Shown one piece after another: positions 9,678-17,652 of a stretch of DNA of 64,000 nt. The stretch covers positions 248,001 to 312,000 of the forward strand of contig KB906759.1 of assembly GCA_000381605.1 (NCBI GenBank), given 5' to 3'. The DNA is from Acidobacteriaceae bacterium KBS 89. Its GTDB lineage: Bacteria; Acidobacteriota; Terriglobia; Terriglobales; Acidobacteriaceae. Below the pieces are notes generated by a model. That model was not told where the DNA came from, ran no database searches, and worked only from the letters and a program-made list of their open reading frames with translations. Numbering within the stretch: position 1 is the stretch's first letter; each line of letters starts with the position of its first letter. Made by a program: the position numbers and the translations under genes.

Positions 9678-9711
9678 GGAAGAGCGTCGCCGGACTTCGC
9701 GCCGCTCTTCC
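9678..9711 (+). terminator. GC-rich stem-loop after PEP-CTERM gene 1
   Basis: GGAAGAGCG pairs with CGCTCTTCC (9 bp, with partial inner pairing). No long T tract follows, only CTCGCTTT. Related GAGAGCGTCG-core stem-loops follow both neighbouring paralogues, so it is probably a terminator or mRNA 3' protector. The remainder up to 10011 holds nothing I recognise. Confidence 0.5.
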
Positions 9712-10011
9712 TCGCTTTACCCCCCAAAACAGCTCTGGTTCAGTCCCGACCGACAAGAAGCAAGCTTCCACGCCTGAGTCGATCCGGACCCTTACCCGCC
9801 CTGATGGCGCCGAAATCCTCGCGCGCCACCGCCACAACGCCCTCCAGTCAGACACCAAGATAAATCCTCAGATCGGGCAGTTTTTACCAGCTCAGATGAC
9901 CCCCCAAGCCCCCTTTTTTGATCTCGAAAGGGAAAAAGATTGGCAATCCTCTGCAGCATATACGCAATATTTTTCACTTATTTCCGTCATTTTCGCAAGA
10001 ACTTGTAAATA

Positions 10012-10053
10012 TGCAGGCATTTGCACGTCTTATGGGTTTGGCGGCGAGATTGC
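10012..10053 (+). promoter_or_regulatory. Sigma-54 promoter with TGCA box, PEP-CTERM gene 2
   Basis: TGGCGGCGAGATTGC at 10039-10053 carries GG and GC spaced by 10 nt. TGCA-GGCATT-TGCA lies at 10012-10025, and a degenerate box CGCA-N6-TGTA at 9994-10007. Spacing from box to -24 element is 14 nt, against 12 nt in the other two copies. Confidence 0.7.
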
Positions 10054-10098
10054 TTTTCCAAGGGCATCGACTTATTAGATCCACCCTTAGGAGTTCCA

Positions 10099-10740
10099 AT
10101 GCGTCTCTCTCTGCCTGTACTTGCATCCATTCTTGCCGCAGGGGTTCTTGCTGTCGGCTCCACTCCCGTCTTCGCCGACAATATTCCGTACGGCAACCCA
10201 GGCCATGTCGCGCCTGCCAACACACTCACCGCCACCGCCACTGGCACCATCGTCGGTTACTTCGCCGGCTCCGACGCAGGAGACAACGACAGGATCCAAC
10301 TCTGGGATGTCACACAGAACACCTTCAGCGACTTCCTGCTTCCCAACCATAGCTCCACAATTGGAGCGTCGGTCAACTTCCTCTCAGTCAACGCCGGCGA
10401 TATCCTCGTCTTTATCCTCTCCAACGACAGCACCGGAGAGCTCGAAGACTCCGTCGACAACCACGGCACTCCGTCTGCCTTCAGCGCCGACGGATACAAC
10501 CACGCCTACACCACTCCGTACACTGGCAGTCTTGCCGGACTTCCGGCTGGCCTCACCGGCATCTTCGTAGGCATGGAAGACCTGAAGTTCTCAGGCTCCG
10601 ACCTCGACTACAACGACGACACCTTCGTCTTCACCAACCTGGCACCCACCGCTCCCACCCCCGAACCCAGCACCTTCGCTCTGCTTGGAACCGGACTTAT
10701 CGGAGCAGCTGGCGCACTTCGCCGCAAGTTTGCCCGCTAA
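10099..10740 (+). CDS. PEP-CTERM sorting-domain protein, DUF4114-like (paralogue 2)
   Basis: 213 residues, closely similar along its whole length to the proteins on either side: signal peptide SLPVLASILAAGVLAVG, mature start DNIPYGNPGHVAPANT, the core WDVTQNTFSDFLLPNHSS, Asp-rich SGSDLDYNDDTFVFTN and the C-terminal signal TPEPSTFALLGTG followed by a hydrophobic stretch and RRKFAR. Secreted and exosortase-processed by inference. AGGAG sits 6 nt before the ATG at 10099, which decides the start over longer in-frame options. Confidence 0.88.
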   Translation: MRLSLPVLASILAAGVLAVGSTPVFADNIPYGNPGHVAPANTLTATATGTIVGYFAGSDAGDNDRIQLWDVTQNTFSDFLLPNHSSTIGASVNFLSVNAGDILVFILSNDSTGELEDSVDNHGTPSAFSADGYNHAYTTPYTGSLAGLPAGLTGIFVGMEDLKFSGSDLDYNDDTFVFTNLAPTAPTPEPSTFALLGTGLIGAAGALRRKFAR

Positions 10741-10760
10741 CCGGCAGGCAGGTATACACA

Positions 10761-10792
10761 GGAGAGCGTCGCCGTCCAGTCGGCGCTCTCCG
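10761..10792 (+). terminator. GC-rich stem-loop after PEP-CTERM gene 2
   Basis: GGAGAGC pairs with GCTCTCC, with further inner pairing between CGCCG and CGGCG after a small bulge. It starts 20 nt past the stop codon. Only a weak T-rich tail follows (GGTTATCC). Same core sequence as the hairpin after paralogue 3. Confidence 0.55.
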
Positions 10793-11099
10793 GTTATCCA
10801 ACATCTCTCGCAAGTTCCTTGGCATTGCTCGACGCTTCTTGCTCTGCTCCATCGCGACGGTCGAACTCCATCGCTTCCGGCACCACCCATCCCGCACAGC
10901 AAAGGCGGTGGAGAAGGCACCGCCACCACACTCCGCAACCTGACTCTGCAGTTCAATCACGACTCCAGCTGCAGACTAAACATTCGCTACGAACTCTCAC
11001 AGGGTGACCAGGTTCATTGAGATTGGTCTTTTTTTCCGATCGAACTCTCCCGAGGCTGGCTTCTGGTAGGAAAAAAGGTGGCACTTGGAACGCCTGGTA
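10793..11099. other. Non-coding spacer between paralogues 2 and 3
   Basis: No convincing gene. Short frames on both strands have no family resemblance or ribosome binding site. The run of T and A near 11029-11075 may mark the edge of the regulatory region of the next gene. Confidence 0.4.
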
Positions 11100-11188
11100 T
11101 GCAAATACCTGCACTTGAAACAGAGGTTCTCGCAAAAAACGCTCAATATGCATGGGGTTGCAAACTATAGGTTTGGTGGACAGATTGC
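11100..11188 (+). promoter_or_regulatory. Sigma-54 promoter with two TGCA-N6-TGCA boxes, PEP-CTERM gene 3
   Basis: TGGTGGACAGATTGC at 11174-11188 keeps the GG-N10-GC spacing. TGCA-AATACC-TGCA lies at 11100-11113 and TGCA-TGGGGT-TGCA at 11149-11162, 49 nt apart, matching the two-box layout of paralogue 1. The second box ends 12 nt before the GG pair. Confidence 0.7.
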
Positions 11189-11235
11189 TTTATAGAAACA
11201 CCAATAGGTTCTGAGTTCAATCTGTAGGAGTTACC

Positions 11236-11895
11236 ATGCGCCTTTCTCTGCCTGTACTTGCATCTCTTCTTGCTGCTGGTTCTCTAACTGCAGTCTCTAC
11301 GCCATTGCTCGCCGATAGCATCCCCTACCCCAATCCCGGCCAGCTTGCGCCAGCGAACAGCTTCACCGCAGTTGCCGACGGACCCGTCGTAGGCTACTTC
11401 GCCGGCACCAGCGCCTCGTTTGACGACTCAATCCAGCTCTGGGACGTAACTCAGAACACATTCAGCGGCTTCCTTCTGCCGAACCACGGCTCAGTGATTG
11501 GAGCTCCCGTCACCTTCCTCTCTGTCAGCGCCGGCGACGTCCTCGTCTTTATCCTTCATGACGTTACAACTGGCGAATTCGAAGACTCCATCGACAACGG
11601 TGGTATTCCCACAACCTGGAGCAGAGATGGGTACAACCACGCCTACTCCACTGCCTACGACGGATCATCTCCAATCCCCGGACTCCCGGACGGTCTTACA
11701 GGCATCTTCATCGCCATGGAAGATATCTCCGTCCCCGATTCGAGCCTCGCATACCACGCCGAATCCTTCGTGGTCACCAACGTCGCCATCAACGATGATC
11801 CACCCGCCGTCACCCCAGAGCCCAGCACCTTCGTTCTGCTTGGAACCGGCCTCCTCGGCGCTGCCGGTGCACTCCGCCGCAGATTCGCCCGCTAG
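11236..11895 (+). CDS. PEP-CTERM sorting-domain protein, DUF4114-like (paralogue 3)
   Basis: 219 residues with signal peptide SLPVLASLLAAGSLTAVS, mature start DSIPYPNPGQLAPANS, core LWDVTQNTFSGFLLPNHGS and terminal signal TPEPSTFVLLGTG, hydrophobic helix, RRRFAR. The Asp-rich stretch is weaker than in its paralogues (SLAYHAESFVVTN instead of DLDYNDD), so calcium binding may be reduced or lost. AGGAG precedes the ATG by 6 nt. It is the third copy of a promoter-gene-hairpin unit. Confidence 0.88.
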   Translation: MRLSLPVLASLLAAGSLTAVSTPLLADSIPYPNPGQLAPANSFTAVADGPVVGYFAGTSASFDDSIQLWDVTQNTFSGFLLPNHGSVIGAPVTFLSVSAGDVLVFILHDVTTGEFEDSIDNGGIPTTWSRDGYNHAYSTAYDGSSPIPGLPDGLTGIFIAMEDISVPDSSLAYHAESFVVTNVAINDDPPAVTPEPSTFVLLGTGLLGAAGALRRRFAR

Positions 11896-11913
11896 CGACG
11901 TTTACCAGGACCA

Positions 11914-11948
11914 CCGGAGAGCGTCGCCATCCAGTCGACGCTCTCCGG
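11914..11948 (+). terminator. Perfect 13-bp stem-loop after PEP-CTERM gene 3
   Basis: CCGGAGAGCGTCG (11914-11926) pairs without mismatch with CGACGCTCTCCGG (11936-11948), loop of 9 nt, followed by CTTTCC. It lies 18 nt past the stop. Probably a terminator. Confidence 0.65.
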
Positions 11949-12069
11949 CTTTCCAAATACCTTCAACCTTTGCTCTCCGCCCCAACGGCATTTACACTGG
12001 TGTAGACGCCGATTCGCCGCAGCCTTCGCTCGCTGGGATTTCAGTGTCCGTTTTTCGCACCTTTTGCCC

Positions 12070-12696
12070 ATGCCAGCCATCCAATCCCCAGCAACGGAAG
12101 AAATCCATCCCGACGTAGCGCTTGTCGAACGCGCCAAAGCGGGGGACACAGCTGCATTTGAACAGCTGGTCCGGCAGTACGAGCGCCAGATCTTCCGGGT
12201 GGCCCAGCATATTACCCAAAACCGTGAAGACGCTGAAGACATTACGCAGGACGCATTCCTCAAGGCTTACGAGAAGCTGGATCAATTCCAGGGAAACTCC
12301 AAGTTCTCGACCTGGCTCGTCCGCATCGCCGTCAACGAGAGTCTCATGCGGCTCCGCAAGCGCAAGACCAGCAAGACCGTCTCCATGGATCAGGATGTCC
12401 AGACGGACGAAGGCTCTATCCCTCGCGACTTTGCCGAGTGGCGCCCCAACCCTGAGCAGCAATACAACCAGGCTGAGCTCGCCGACATCCTTCGCAAGAC
12501 CATTCAGGGACTCCCTCCCGGTTTTCGCAGCGTCTTTACCCTGCGCGACGTTGAAAATCTCTCCACGGAAGAGACTGCGGAGGCACTCGGCTTGAGCGTC
12601 CCCGCCGTCAAATCGAGATTGTTGCGCGCGCGCCTTCAGTTGCGTGAGCGACTGAGTCGGTACTTCCGGAAGAAGCAGGAGGACCAGCCGGCATGA
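12070..12696 (+). CDS. ECF-subfamily RNA polymerase sigma factor (RpoE-like)
   Basis: About 208 residues. Sigma region 2 includes DTAAFEQLVRQYERQIFRVA, EDAEDITQDAFLKAYEKL and FSTWLVRIAVNESLMRLRKR. Region 4 includes LPPGFRSVFTLRDVENLSTE, then ALGLSVPAVKSRLLRARLQL, the helix-turn-helix that reads the -35 element. It directs RNA polymerase to a stress or envelope regulon that is not defined here. The ATG at 12070 is preferred over a TTG 6 nt earlier. The stop overlaps the start of a zf-HC2 anti-sigma gene (ATGA), the usual sigma/anti-sigma pairing. Confidence 0.92.
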   Translation: MPAIQSPATEEIHPDVALVERAKAGDTAAFEQLVRQYERQIFRVAQHITQNREDAEDITQDAFLKAYEKLDQFQGNSKFSTWLVRIAVNESLMRLRKRKTSKTVSMDQDVQTDEGSIPRDFAEWRPNPEQQYNQAELADILRKTIQGLPPGFRSVFTLRDVENLSTEETAEALGLSVPAVKSRLLRARLQLRERLSRYFRKKQEDQPA

Positions 12697-12929
12697 ACTG
12701 CACAGACCTTCTGAGTCATCTATCCGACTACTTTGACGAACAGCTCAGCCCCAGGCTGCTCGACGAGATTCGCACCCACACCGCAGGATGCCAGCACTGC
12801 AAGGTCGTCCTCGACACCACTCATCAGACCATCGAGGTCTACAAGGGCAACGAGATCTACGAGGTCTCTGACGAACTGCGCGAACGCCTGCACACCGCCA
12901 TCATGTCGAAGTGTCTCGCGAAGAAATAG
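12693..12929 (+). CDS. Zinc-finger (zf-HC2) anti-sigma factor, short cytoplasmic form
   Basis: 78 residues. The ZAS-type motif is seen as an early Cys/His region (NCTDLLSHLSDYFD) and HTAGCQHC near residue 30, giving the His-x3-Cys-x2-Cys zinc site of anti-sigma factors. There is no membrane segment, so it is a soluble anti-sigma that probably senses a cytoplasmic signal, possibly redox through the zinc thiolates. It starts within the stop of the sigma gene (4-nt overlap), implying translational coupling and balanced amounts. Confidence 0.85.
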   Translation: MNCTDLLSHLSDYFDEQLSPRLLDEIRTHTAGCQHCKVVLDTTHQTIEVYKGNEIYEVSDELRERLHTAIMSKCLAKK

Positions 12930-13042
12930 TCTTTCCAAAAGTCAGATCGGCCGCAAAATGTTTGTCATTCTCCCTGAGCGAACGTCGAATGGGGAAGAAC
13001 CTTTTGCTCCGACTACCACAATCTTCATAAAGCAGCGTCCCG

Positions 13043-13420
13043 TCAGATCCGCCCGGCCGACCGCAGTGCCGCGATCTCCCCATCCGTAAACACCCGTGAC
13101 CGGATCAGAAACCGAACTCCTTCTCCGTTCTCAAGAGAGAACATCCCCCCACGACCTGGCACCACATCCAGGATCAGCTGCGTATGCTTCCAATATTCAA
13201 ACTGGCTCCTGCTCATATAAAACGGCGTATCGCCCAGCGTCGCCATCAACACATCGCTGTCCCCAACCAGAAACTCCCCCCGCGGATAACACATGGGGGA
13301 GCTGCCGTCGCAGCAGCCTCCCGACTGATGAAACATCAGCACCCCATGCTTCTCCTCGAGCCTGCTCATCAACTCCTCAGCAGCAGGCGTCGTAATAACC
13401 TGTTCCGGCGCTTCCACCAT
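13043..13420 (-). CDS. DUF779 protein, aldehyde-dehydrogenase associated
   Basis: 125 residues, full length. DUF779 markers are present: HGVLMFHQSGGCCDGSSPMC near residue 25, then YPRGEFLVGDSDV, YWKHTQLILDVVPGRGGMFS and FLIRSRVFTD. The adjacent cysteines could bind metal or take part in redox chemistry, but no activity is established. It begins 11 nt after the stop of the aldehyde dehydrogenase gene on the same strand. This pairing recurs in bacteria and suggests a role in the function or maturation of that enzyme. Confidence 0.9.
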   Translation of the reverse strand: MVEAPEQVITTPAAEELMSRLEEKHGVLMFHQSGGCCDGSSPMCYPRGEFLVGDSDVLMATLGDTPFYMSRSQFEYWKHTQLILDVVPGRGGMFSLENGEGVRFLIRSRVFTDGEIAALRSAGRI

Positions 13421-13431
13421 CTAGCCCTCGT

Positions 13432-14961
13432 TTAGAAGAATCCCAACGCACTCGGACTATAGCTCACCAGTTGATTCTTCGTCTGCTGATAATGTTCCAG
13501 CATCATCTTGTGGTTCTCGCGCCCAACGCCCGACTGCTTATAGCCGCCAAACGCCGCATGCGCCGGATACAAGTGATAGCAGTTCGTCCATACCCGACCC
13601 GCCTGAATCTCCCGTCCAAAGTGATACGCCCGATTCAAGTCCCGAGTCCACAACCCAGCGCCCAACCCATACAGTGTGTCGTTCGCCAGCGCCAGCGCTT
13701 CGTCCTCATCATGGAAAGTCGTCACCGAAACCACCGGCCCGAAGATCTCCTCCTGGAAGATGCGCATCTTGTTGTGACCCTTGAAGACTGTCGGCTCAAT
13801 ATAGAACCCTTCAGCCAGGTCCCCCGTCTGCACTGACCGCTTCCCTCCCGCCAGAACCTCTGCGCCCTCCTGCTTGCCGATGTCGAAGTAAGACAGAATC
13901 TTCTCCATCTGCTCCGTCGAAGCCTGCGCCCCGATCATCGTCGTCTTGTCCAGCGGATTCCCCTGCTTGATCGCCTTCACGCGCTTCAGAGCACGCTCCA
14001 TGAACTGGTCATAGAGCGTGTCATGAATCAATGCACGCGACGGGCATGTACAAACCTCGCCCTGATTCAGCGCAAACATCGTGAACCCCTCAAGCGCCTT
14101 GTCGAAGAACGCATCGTCCGCATTCGCCACATCATCGAAGAAGATATTCGGCGACTTGCCGCCCAGCTCCAGCGTCACCGGAATCAGATTCTGCGAGGCA
14201 TACTGCATAATCAGCCGCCCCGTCGTCGTCTCTCCCGTAAACGCAATCTTGTTGATACGCGGACTCGATGCCAGCGGCTTTCCTGCCTCCAGACCAAACC
14301 CATTGACAATGTTCACCACACCCGGCGGCAGTATGTCCTGAATCAGCTCCATCAGCACCAGGATCGACAGCGGCGTCTGCTCCGCCGGCTTCAGCACCAC
14401 GCAGTTCCCTGCCGCCAGCGCCGGCGCCAGCTTCCACGTCGCCATCAAAATCGGGAAGTTCCACGGAATGATCAACCCGATCACGCCCAGCGGCTCATGG
14501 TAGTGATACGCAATCGTGTTGGCATCAATCTCGCAGATCGATCCCTCCTGCGCCCGGATCACACCGGCAAAATAGCGGAAATGATCGACGGCCAGCGGCA
14601 TATCCGCCGCCATCGTCTCGCGAATCGGCTTGCCGTTGTCCCACGTCTCCACCGTAGCCAGCATCTCGAGATTCTCTTCGATCCGCTGTGCAATCTTCTC
14701 CAGCATCTTCCCTCGCTCCGTCGTCGAGGTCTTGCCCCACATCTTCTTCGCCGCATGCGCTGCATCAAGCGCCCGGTCAACGTCAGCCGCATTCGATCGC
14801 GCGATCTCGCACAGCACTTGCCCCGTCACCGGCGTCACGTTCTCGAAGTACTGCCCCGACAGGGGTGCCACCCACTCCCCGCCAATATAGTTCTCATACC
14901 GCTTACGAATGGTTACGGGAAATCCGTAGCTCCCAGGTTGAATCGCGCTCATCGTTGCCAT
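13432..14961 (-). CDS. NAD-dependent aldehyde dehydrogenase (ExaC/AldB-like)
   Basis: About 509 residues. The ALDH superfamily core is complete: IPWNFPILMATWKLAPALAA with the catalytic Asn, FTGETTTGRLI, the general-base loop TLELGGKSPNIFF, the nucleophile Cys in NQGEVCTCPSR (about residue 300) and EIFGPVVSV. It oxidises acetaldehyde or similar small aldehydes to acids. The pairing with DUF779 points to the ExaC/acetaldehyde type used in alcohol oxidation. GAAGGAG lies 8 nt before the ATG at 14961. A longer frame from 15063 is not supported. The gap to the next gene (14962-15258) shows no clear element. Confidence 0.93.
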   Translation of the reverse strand: MATMSAIQPGSYGFPVTIRKRYENYIGGEWVAPLSGQYFENVTPVTGQVLCEIARSNAADVDRALDAAHAAKKMWGKTSTTERGKMLEKIAQRIEENLEMLATVETWDNGKPIRETMAADMPLAVDHFRYFAGVIRAQEGSICEIDANTIAYHYHEPLGVIGLIIPWNFPILMATWKLAPALAAGNCVVLKPAEQTPLSILVLMELIQDILPPGVVNIVNGFGLEAGKPLASSPRINKIAFTGETTTGRLIMQYASQNLIPVTLELGGKSPNIFFDDVANADDAFFDKALEGFTMFALNQGEVCTCPSRALIHDTLYDQFMERALKRVKAIKQGNPLDKTTMIGAQASTEQMEKILSYFDIGKQEGAEVLAGGKRSVQTGDLAEGFYIEPTVFKGHNKMRIFQEEIFGPVVSVTTFHDEDEALALANDTLYGLGAGLWTRDLNRAYHFGREIQAGRVWTNCYHLYPAHAAFGGYKQSGVGRENHKMMLEHYQQTKNQLVSYSPSALGFF

Positions 14962-15258
14962 AAACTTCGCTCCTTCAAAATCGATACCTACACAGCGCTC
15001 GAAATTGTAGTCCTCCCCGATGAAATCTGTCACAGCTTCCCCATTCTGGGTAAATTTGTCCACTGCTATGGCTCCGATACAGGAGTTCTGCGTCCTTATC
15101 GCCGGCAGAAACTCTTCGGAAACCAGTCTGACACGGTCGTTAATCCCACAAACTTCTGAGCACGATACTCTATAACGGATCGAAATATTGCGGCGACAAG
15201 GCTTAACGTAAAGATTCTTTGATGCCGGATCACACTATCGATAAAGGGAGAGAACGGG

Positions 15259-16482
15259 ATGAAGCACTTAACGATCGCGGGACTTTTTTTTGCCTTCACC
15301 GCGAGCAGCGCATCTGCACAGATCAACGCAGGGGAACAGAAGCCTGAGCCGAGCCTGCCATTTGACATGGCCCAGGTAACGACTATGAATTTTCCCTGGA
15401 AGATTGCTTTTCTGCCAGACGGGCGGATGCTCATTACCGAGAAGCCTGGCGGTATGTTGCTGGTCACCCAACAAGGAACAAAGATCCCCGTTGCGAACGT
15501 GCCGGCGGCCCTCTATCGAGGTCAGGGCGGAATGCTTGGCGTCTATCTATCGCCGCACTATGCCAAAGACCACAATGTCTACCTTACTTATTCAGAGCCG
15601 GGGGAACCGGGAGGTTCGAGCCTGGCGCTTGCGCGGGCCAACTTGAAACTCAGCCCAGATGCGGCGAGTCTAGAGGGACTGAAGGTGATCTGGCGCGACG
15701 GAGCGAGGGGCGACGGGGGACAGTTCGGCGCAGAGGTCGCTTTTTCTCCGGACGGAAAGTATCTCTTCCTCGCGTCTGGAGATCGGCAGCGCATGACTCC
15801 TGCCCAGGACCCTAACTCGCCACTTGGTAAGATCCTGCGCCTGACACTGGATGGCAAACCGGCCCCGGGCAATCCAATGGCTGGCAAGACAGGCACGGCA
15901 AGCATTCCTGTCATTGACCCACCTGCAAACACGGAAGCCGCAAAGACGGCGCCTGTCATAAGGACGTATACCTTTCCCGGTCCTAACCTGACGCCAGCGG
16001 AGACCTGGAGCTCGGGAGTTCGCACTCCCTATGGTCTGGCTTTTGCGCCGGACGGCCGGTTGTGGGAGCTTGAACATGGCCCACGGGGCGGCGATGAGTT
16101 GAACCTGATCGAACAAGGCAAAAATTATGGCTGGCCGCTGGTCTCCTATGGACACAACTATGACGGCGTGCCTGTTCCTAATCCTGACACGCGCCCTGAC
16201 CTGACCAAGCCTGTTATTTATTGGGTCCCGGTCATCGCACCTGGCAACCTAATGTTCTACAAAGGAGCTATGTTCCCGCAGTGGAATGGCTCGGCCCTTG
16301 CTAGCGGGCTGATATCGAAAGTGCTCCTTCGCATCACATTCGACGGAAAAGGAGGAGCAACGACTGCCGAGCGATGGGATGTCGGTCACAGAATCCGCGA
16401 CGTGGAAGTCGCTCCGGATGGCGCATTGTGGATGATCGAAGATGCGAAGGCAGGTGGTGTCTTCCGCCTGACACCGAAATAG
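15259..16482 (+). CDS. Secreted PQQ-type sugar dehydrogenase (soluble GDH family)
   Basis: 407 residues with signal peptide LTIAGLFFAFTASSASA. A six-bladed propeller of the GSDH family follows: FPWKIAFLPDGRMLITEKPG, the first-blade marker QGGMLGVYLSPHY, FGAEVAFSPDGKYLFLASGD, SSGVRTPYGLAFAPDGRLWE, EHGPRGGDELNLI and NYGWPLVSYGHNYDG. Relatives bind PQQ and Ca and oxidise aldoses in the periplasm, passing electrons to an acceptor. The cytochrome c gene 175 nt downstream on the same strand is the likely acceptor. GGGAGA sits about 10 nt before the ATG. Confidence 0.88.
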   Translation: MKHLTIAGLFFAFTASSASAQINAGEQKPEPSLPFDMAQVTTMNFPWKIAFLPDGRMLITEKPGGMLLVTQQGTKIPVANVPAALYRGQGGMLGVYLSPHYAKDHNVYLTYSEPGEPGGSSLALARANLKLSPDAASLEGLKVIWRDGARGDGGQFGAEVAFSPDGKYLFLASGDRQRMTPAQDPNSPLGKILRLTLDGKPAPGNPMAGKTGTASIPVIDPPANTEAAKTAPVIRTYTFPGPNLTPAETWSSGVRTPYGLAFAPDGRLWELEHGPRGGDELNLIEQGKNYGWPLVSYGHNYDGVPVPNPDTRPDLTKPVIYWVPVIAPGNLMFYKGAMFPQWNGSALASGLISKVLLRITFDGKGGATTAERWDVGHRIRDVEVAPDGALWMIEDAKAGGVFRLTPK

Positions 16483-16541
16483 AGTCAAGCCTTCGTCTTT
16501 GGCCATGAGGGAGCTTTAGTTCTTAGCGAGGTCAATGTTAC

Positions 16542-16570
16542 GGTCCACCGTTTTCCGCAGACGGTGGACC
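16542..16570. repeat. Perfect 10-bp inverted repeat between dehydrogenase and cytochrome genes
   Basis: GGTCCACCGT (16542-16551) and ACGGTGGACC (16561-16570) are separated by 9 nt. There is no T tract, so it may be an operator dyad or an mRNA processing or stability hairpin that sets the ratio between the two genes, rather than a simple terminator. Confidence 0.55.
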
Positions 16571-16657
16571 TGAACGTCACCCAAGGAGAGTCGAGTTCAA
16601 AGCGGCGAAGAACCGATTCAACTCCACCTCTTGTAACCCTGGAAGAGCGATGACGAT

Positions 16658-17422
16658 ATGAATCAGAAATTGAAATTGGCGTTTGGGGCAATGTGTACGT
16701 TATTTTGCGGGCTTTGCATATCGAGTGGAGCCTCTGCTCAAACTCTGCCCGACGGCAAAGGCAAGGCTGAGTTCATACACAACTGCACTGCCTGTCATCG
16801 CGCGGATATGGTTACCCGTGTCAAGAAAACTCCGGACGACTGGAGAAAGAGTGTCGACGAGATGGCAGCCCGCGGTACGGATGGATCGAAGGAAGATCTG
16901 GACAACACAGTCCTCTACCTGGTCACCAATTATGGAATAGACACGACAACGTCTTCTTCGACCTCGAGTAGACCAGCGGTGCTGGATTCCTCAGAGACGG
17001 AACGTGTGAAGCGCCTCATTACCGAGAATGATTGCCTCACATGCCATCGCATAGAAAAAAAAGGAGCATATACCGGCCCAACATTGAATGGTCTGGGAAC
17101 TCGGCGTTCGGCTAACGAAATTCGAGCTGCTATTATTAGTCCACGCCACACACCTAACCCTCGGAACGACCTGGTTCAGCTCACCACGTCCGATGGAAAG
17201 AAGCTTACTGGCCGGATTCTGAGTCAAGACGATCACAGCGTACGAGTTATTGATGCGTCGGGAGAAATCGCTACATATTCAAAGCCGGAACTCCGCCAGT
17301 TTACGATTGTCGACACGAACCCTCTGCCTTCGTTTGAAGGGAAAATTACGGGAGACGACCTGGCCGGCTTGGTACGCTACCTTGGTTCACTTGCGTCTGT
17401 GGATGAGAGCGTCCAGAAGTGA
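16658..17422 (+). CDS. Periplasmic dihaem cytochrome c
   Basis: 254 residues with a signal peptide (LAFGAMCTLFCGLCISSGASA). Two c-type haem sites are present: CTACH at about residues 43-47 and CLTCH at about 126-130. They are separated by a Ser/Thr-rich linker (TTTSSSTSS). The second domain carries DLVQLTTSDGKKLTGRIL, typical of haem-binding modules found with PQQ dehydrogenases. It probably takes electrons from the preceding sugar dehydrogenase and passes them to the respiratory chain. Confidence 0.88.
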   Translation: MNQKLKLAFGAMCTLFCGLCISSGASAQTLPDGKGKAEFIHNCTACHRADMVTRVKKTPDDWRKSVDEMAARGTDGSKEDLDNTVLYLVTNYGIDTTTSSSTSSRPAVLDSSETERVKRLITENDCLTCHRIEKKGAYTGPTLNGLGTRRSANEIRAAIISPRHTPNPRNDLVQLTTSDGKKLTGRILSQDDHSVRVIDASGEIATYSKPELRQFTIVDTNPLPSFEGKITGDDLAGLVRYLGSLASVDESVQK

Positions 17423-17652
17423 CATTGCATGAAGGGTCATCGATATGCACGGTCTTGGCGGCGCTGCGCGTCCCTCGATTGTCTCCAACAGCGCAGCGCC
17501 CGTTAGGAAACTGTTCGACAGCATTGATCCACGAATGAATTTTTGCGCCTCGGGAAATGATCGGCCTTCGGAAGTCGTCTTGTATGCAGTTACGGCCACT
17601 TCCGATAACGGACAAACCGCTGTCGCAAATATTTTTGTTGTTTTTGGCCCGG
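17423..17652. other. Gap with no recognisable gene
   Basis: The region downstream of the cytochrome gene holds short frames on both strands without ribosome binding sites or family features. Base composition becomes more AT-rich toward the dispersed repeat. I see nothing I can name. Confidence 0.4.

Noticed and set aside
10697..10960. 87-residue minus-strand frame between PEP-CTERM genes 2 and 3
   Set aside because: It overlaps the end of paralogue 2 and its terminator hairpin, and resembles no family.
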